NCBI GenBank assembly: GCA_003242525.1
Contig: QGUU01000154.1
Coordinates: 1-6,270 of the forward strand
Source: Pseudomonadota bacterium
Lineage (GTDB): Bacteria; Pseudomonadota; Alphaproteobacteria; Rhizobiales; Rhizobiaceae
Direction: 5' to 3'
Length of the DNA stretch: 6,270 nucleotides
Made by a program: the position numbers and the translations under genes. Shown piece after piece: positions 4,823-6,270 of the stretch (position 1 is the stretch's first letter; every line of letters begins with the position of its first letter). The notes under the pieces are model-generated. The model made no database searches and had not been told where the DNA came from. It saw nothing but the letters and a program-made list of their open reading frames with translations.

Positions 4823-5941
4823 ATGCGTGTCGGATGCCCCAAGGAAATAAAGAACCACGAGTACCGGGTCGGCCTCACGCCTGCCTCGGTACGTGAATAT
4901 GTCTCCCATGGCCACGACGTCCTCGTCGAGACCGGTGCCGGGGCCGGCATTGGAGCAGATGACAACGCCTATCGTGCCGCCGGCGCCCAGATCGCACAGA
5001 CGGCGGCGGAGGTCTTTGCCAGATCGGACATGATCGTTAAGGTCAAGGAGCCGCAGCCCGACGAATGGGTGCAGCTACGCGAAGGCCAAATCCTTTACAC
5101 TTATCTCCACCTCGCCCCCGATCCTGACCAGGCCAAAGGTTTGCTGGATTCGGGCGTGACGGCCATTGCCTATGAGACCGTGACCGATGATCGCGGCGGA
5201 CTTCCGCTGCTTGCACCCATGTCGGAGGTGGCCGGGCGGCTGTCGATCCAGGCAGGCGCTACTGCGCTTCAGAAGGCCAATGGCGGGCGCGGGGTGCTCC
5301 TGGGCGGCGTGCCGGGCGTGCCGCCAGGCAAGGTCACCATTATAGGCGGCGGCGTGGTCGGCACCCATGCTGCCAGGATGGCGGCAGGACTCGGTGCGGA
5401 CGTAACCGTTCTCGACCGGTCGATCCCGCGACTGAGGCAGCTCGACGACATATTCTCCGGCCGCGTCAACACGCGTTATTCGACCGTTGAAGCACTGGAA
5501 GAAGAGTGTTTCTCGGCCGACATCGTCGTGGGCGCCGTGCTGATTCCGGGCGCTGCCGCACCGAAACTGGTGACCCGCGAAATGCTCACCGGCATGAAGA
5601 AGGGCTCGGTTCTCGTAGATGTTGCCATCGACCAGGGCGGCTGCTTCGAGACCTCGCGCGCGACCACCCATTCCGATCCGACGTTCGAGGTGGATGGAGT
5701 GATCCACTACTGCGTGGCGAACATGCCTGGGGCTGTGCCGATCACTTCAACCCACGCGCTAAACAACGCAACCCTTCATTACGGCCTGCAGCTGGCAGAC
5801 AAGGGGCTGAAGGCGATCGTCGACGATCCGCATTTGCGCAACGGGCTCAACGTTCACAGAGGCAGGATTACCAATCGCGCGGTCGCAGAGGCGCTGGGTT
5901 ATGAGATGGCAGAGCCACAGTCTGCTCTGGCCGCAGCCTGA
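4823..5941 (+). CDS. ald: Alanine dehydrogenase
   Basis: This cytoplasmic enzyme (EC 1.4.1.1) interconverts L-alanine and pyruvate plus ammonia using NAD(H). In rhizobia it links alanine catabolism to carbon and nitrogen balance. The 372 residues are full length. The start [20 protein letters not shown] includes substrate-binding R15. K75 (in VKVKEP) and H96 (in YLHLAPD) are the expected substrate and catalytic residues. The Rossmann loop GGGVVG is at 175-180 with D198 at the ribose-binding end of strand two, and D270 (in VDVAID) matches the catalytic Asp. The ribosome site AGGAG (4812-4816) is six bases before the ATG. It is divergent from an AldR-like regulator. Downstream lies an AACCC/GGGTT stem (5957-5976) without a T-tract, so its terminator is unclear. 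Confidence 0.97.
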   Translation: MRVGCPKEIKNHEYRVGLTPASVREYVSHGHDVLVETGAGAGIGADDNAYRAAGAQIAQTAAEVFARSDMIVKVKEPQPDEWVQLREGQILYTYLHLAPDPDQAKGLLDSGVTAIAYETVTDDRGGLPLLAPMSEVAGRLSIQAGATALQKANGGRGVLLGGVPGVPPGKVTIIGGGVVGTHAARMAAGLGADVTVLDRSIPRLRQLDDIFSGRVNTRYSTVEALEEECFSADIVVGAVLIPGAAAPKLVTREMLTGMKKGSVLVDVAIDQGGCFETSRATTHSDPTFEVDGVIHYCVANMPGAVPITSTHALNNATLHYGLQLADKGLKAIVDDPHLRNGLNVHRGRITNRAVAEALGYEMAEPQSALAAA

Positions 5942-6140
5942 GCGTCGGCCAGATCAAACCCAATTGCTGCCGGGTTGCCTCCACCACCGCATCTACAGCT
6001 ATTCCTGCCCACCCGCTCCGTCCCTTGGGCCTACTGCTGAAAAACGCATTGACAGGTAATCTTATCGACTGAAAAAAGCTTAAGAAACGACGGCCGGTAA
6101 GTACTTAAATAGGTTCGCGAAGGGGTGGGGCGTGCGTAAT
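5942..6140. other. Intergenic region between ald and the IS element
   Basis: No gene is visible. The stretch turns from GC-rich to AT-rich at about 6038. It contains a perfect TTGACA (6049-6054) with no good -10 at the right distance (A-tract at that position) and a 10-bp palindrome TAAGTACTTA (6098-6107). Either may belong to a gene interrupted or displaced by the insertion sequence. Confidence 0.4.
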
Positions 6141-6270
6141 TGTAAGAGGTGGTGCCGGTTTCTGAGACAGGGGCATAAGGTGGATCGACGATGAAAAGGA
6201 CGATCCAGCATGAAGACACGCAGACGGTTTACGGCCGAGTTCAAGGCCAAGGTTGCGCTTGAGGCGATCC
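6141..6270 (+). mobile_element. IS3-family insertion sequence, left end (partial)
   Basis: The presence of an IS3-type orfA start shows that the left end of an insertion sequence lies here; its right end is outside the window. The left boundary is inferred at the TG of TGTAAGAGGTGGTGCCGG (6141), because IS3-family terminal repeats begin with TG and orfA normally starts some 50-100 bases inside; here that distance is 69 bases. The terminal repeat cannot be confirmed without the other end. Confidence 0.55.
6210..6270 (+). CDS. IS3-family transposase OrfA (first 20 codons, cut by window edge)
   Basis: The frame begins MKTRRRFTAEFKAKVALEA, which is the N-terminus of the IS3/IS911-type OrfA helix-turn-helix protein (HTH_Tnp_1 family) that recognises the element's ends. 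AAGGA (6196-6200) lies nine bases upstream of the ATG as a ribosome site. An upstream ATG at 6191 is in another frame and does not give a transposase sequence. OrfB, the DDE catalytic part normally made by frameshifting from orfA, would lie beyond the window. Confidence 0.88.
   Translation, partial: MKTRRRFTAEFKAKVALEAI

Noticed and set aside
5075..5707. 210-codon frame antisense to ald
   Set aside because: It lies wholly within alanine dehydrogenase, whose catalytic residues are intact; no start signal or domain is visible.

Overview
The window looks like chromosome of a GC-rich alphaproteobacterium of the order Hyphomicrobiales (Rhizobiales), probably near the Mesorhizobium/Phyllobacteriaceae/Sinorhizobium group. 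The signs are a circularly permuted two-piece tmRNA with the tag ANDNYAEARLAA, an alpha-type SspB with a long charged linker, and the small companions DUF4169 and RHH_4. The genus is inference.

Layout. (1) 1-319: the 3' end of a LivF-like branched-chain amino acid ABC transporter ATPase. Its first ~80 bases look corrupted and carry an apparent frameshift, as expected at a contig edge. (2) 320-1030: about 700 bases with no protein gene. It holds a promoter (473-500), the permuted ssrA gene (about 505-825) and a strong bidirectional terminator (986-1012). (3) 1031-3107: a divergent pair, a Bcr/CflA-type MFS exporter (minus) and a TetR/AcrR regulator (plus). An 18-bp imperfect palindrome lies between them and overlaps the regulator's -35 box. 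The regulator mRNA looks leaderless. (4) 3212-4160: a tight three-gene run, sspB, DUF4169, RHH_4. (5) 4203-5941: an Lrp/AsnC regulator (minus) divergent from a full-length alanine dehydrogenase gene, ald (plus), with a perfect 8-8-8 inverted repeat over the regulator promoter. (6) about 6141-6270: the left end of an IS3-family insertion sequence with the first 20 codons of orfA, cut by the window edge.

How the parts work together. The tmRNA adds a degradation tag to stalled nascent proteins, and SspB is the adaptor that delivers tagged proteins to ClpXP. Both sit within about 2.4 kb here, separated by the exporter/regulator pair. The other two modules are classic local regulator-target pairs: TetR with an efflux pump, and an AldR-like Lrp protein with alanine dehydrogenase. 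I see no clearly novel multi-gene system. The best points for a second look are the permuted tmRNA's fine structure (no encoded CCA, shortened T-loop), the leaderless tetR with its operator, the symmetric aldR operator, and the uncharacterised DUF4169/RHH_4 partners of sspB.
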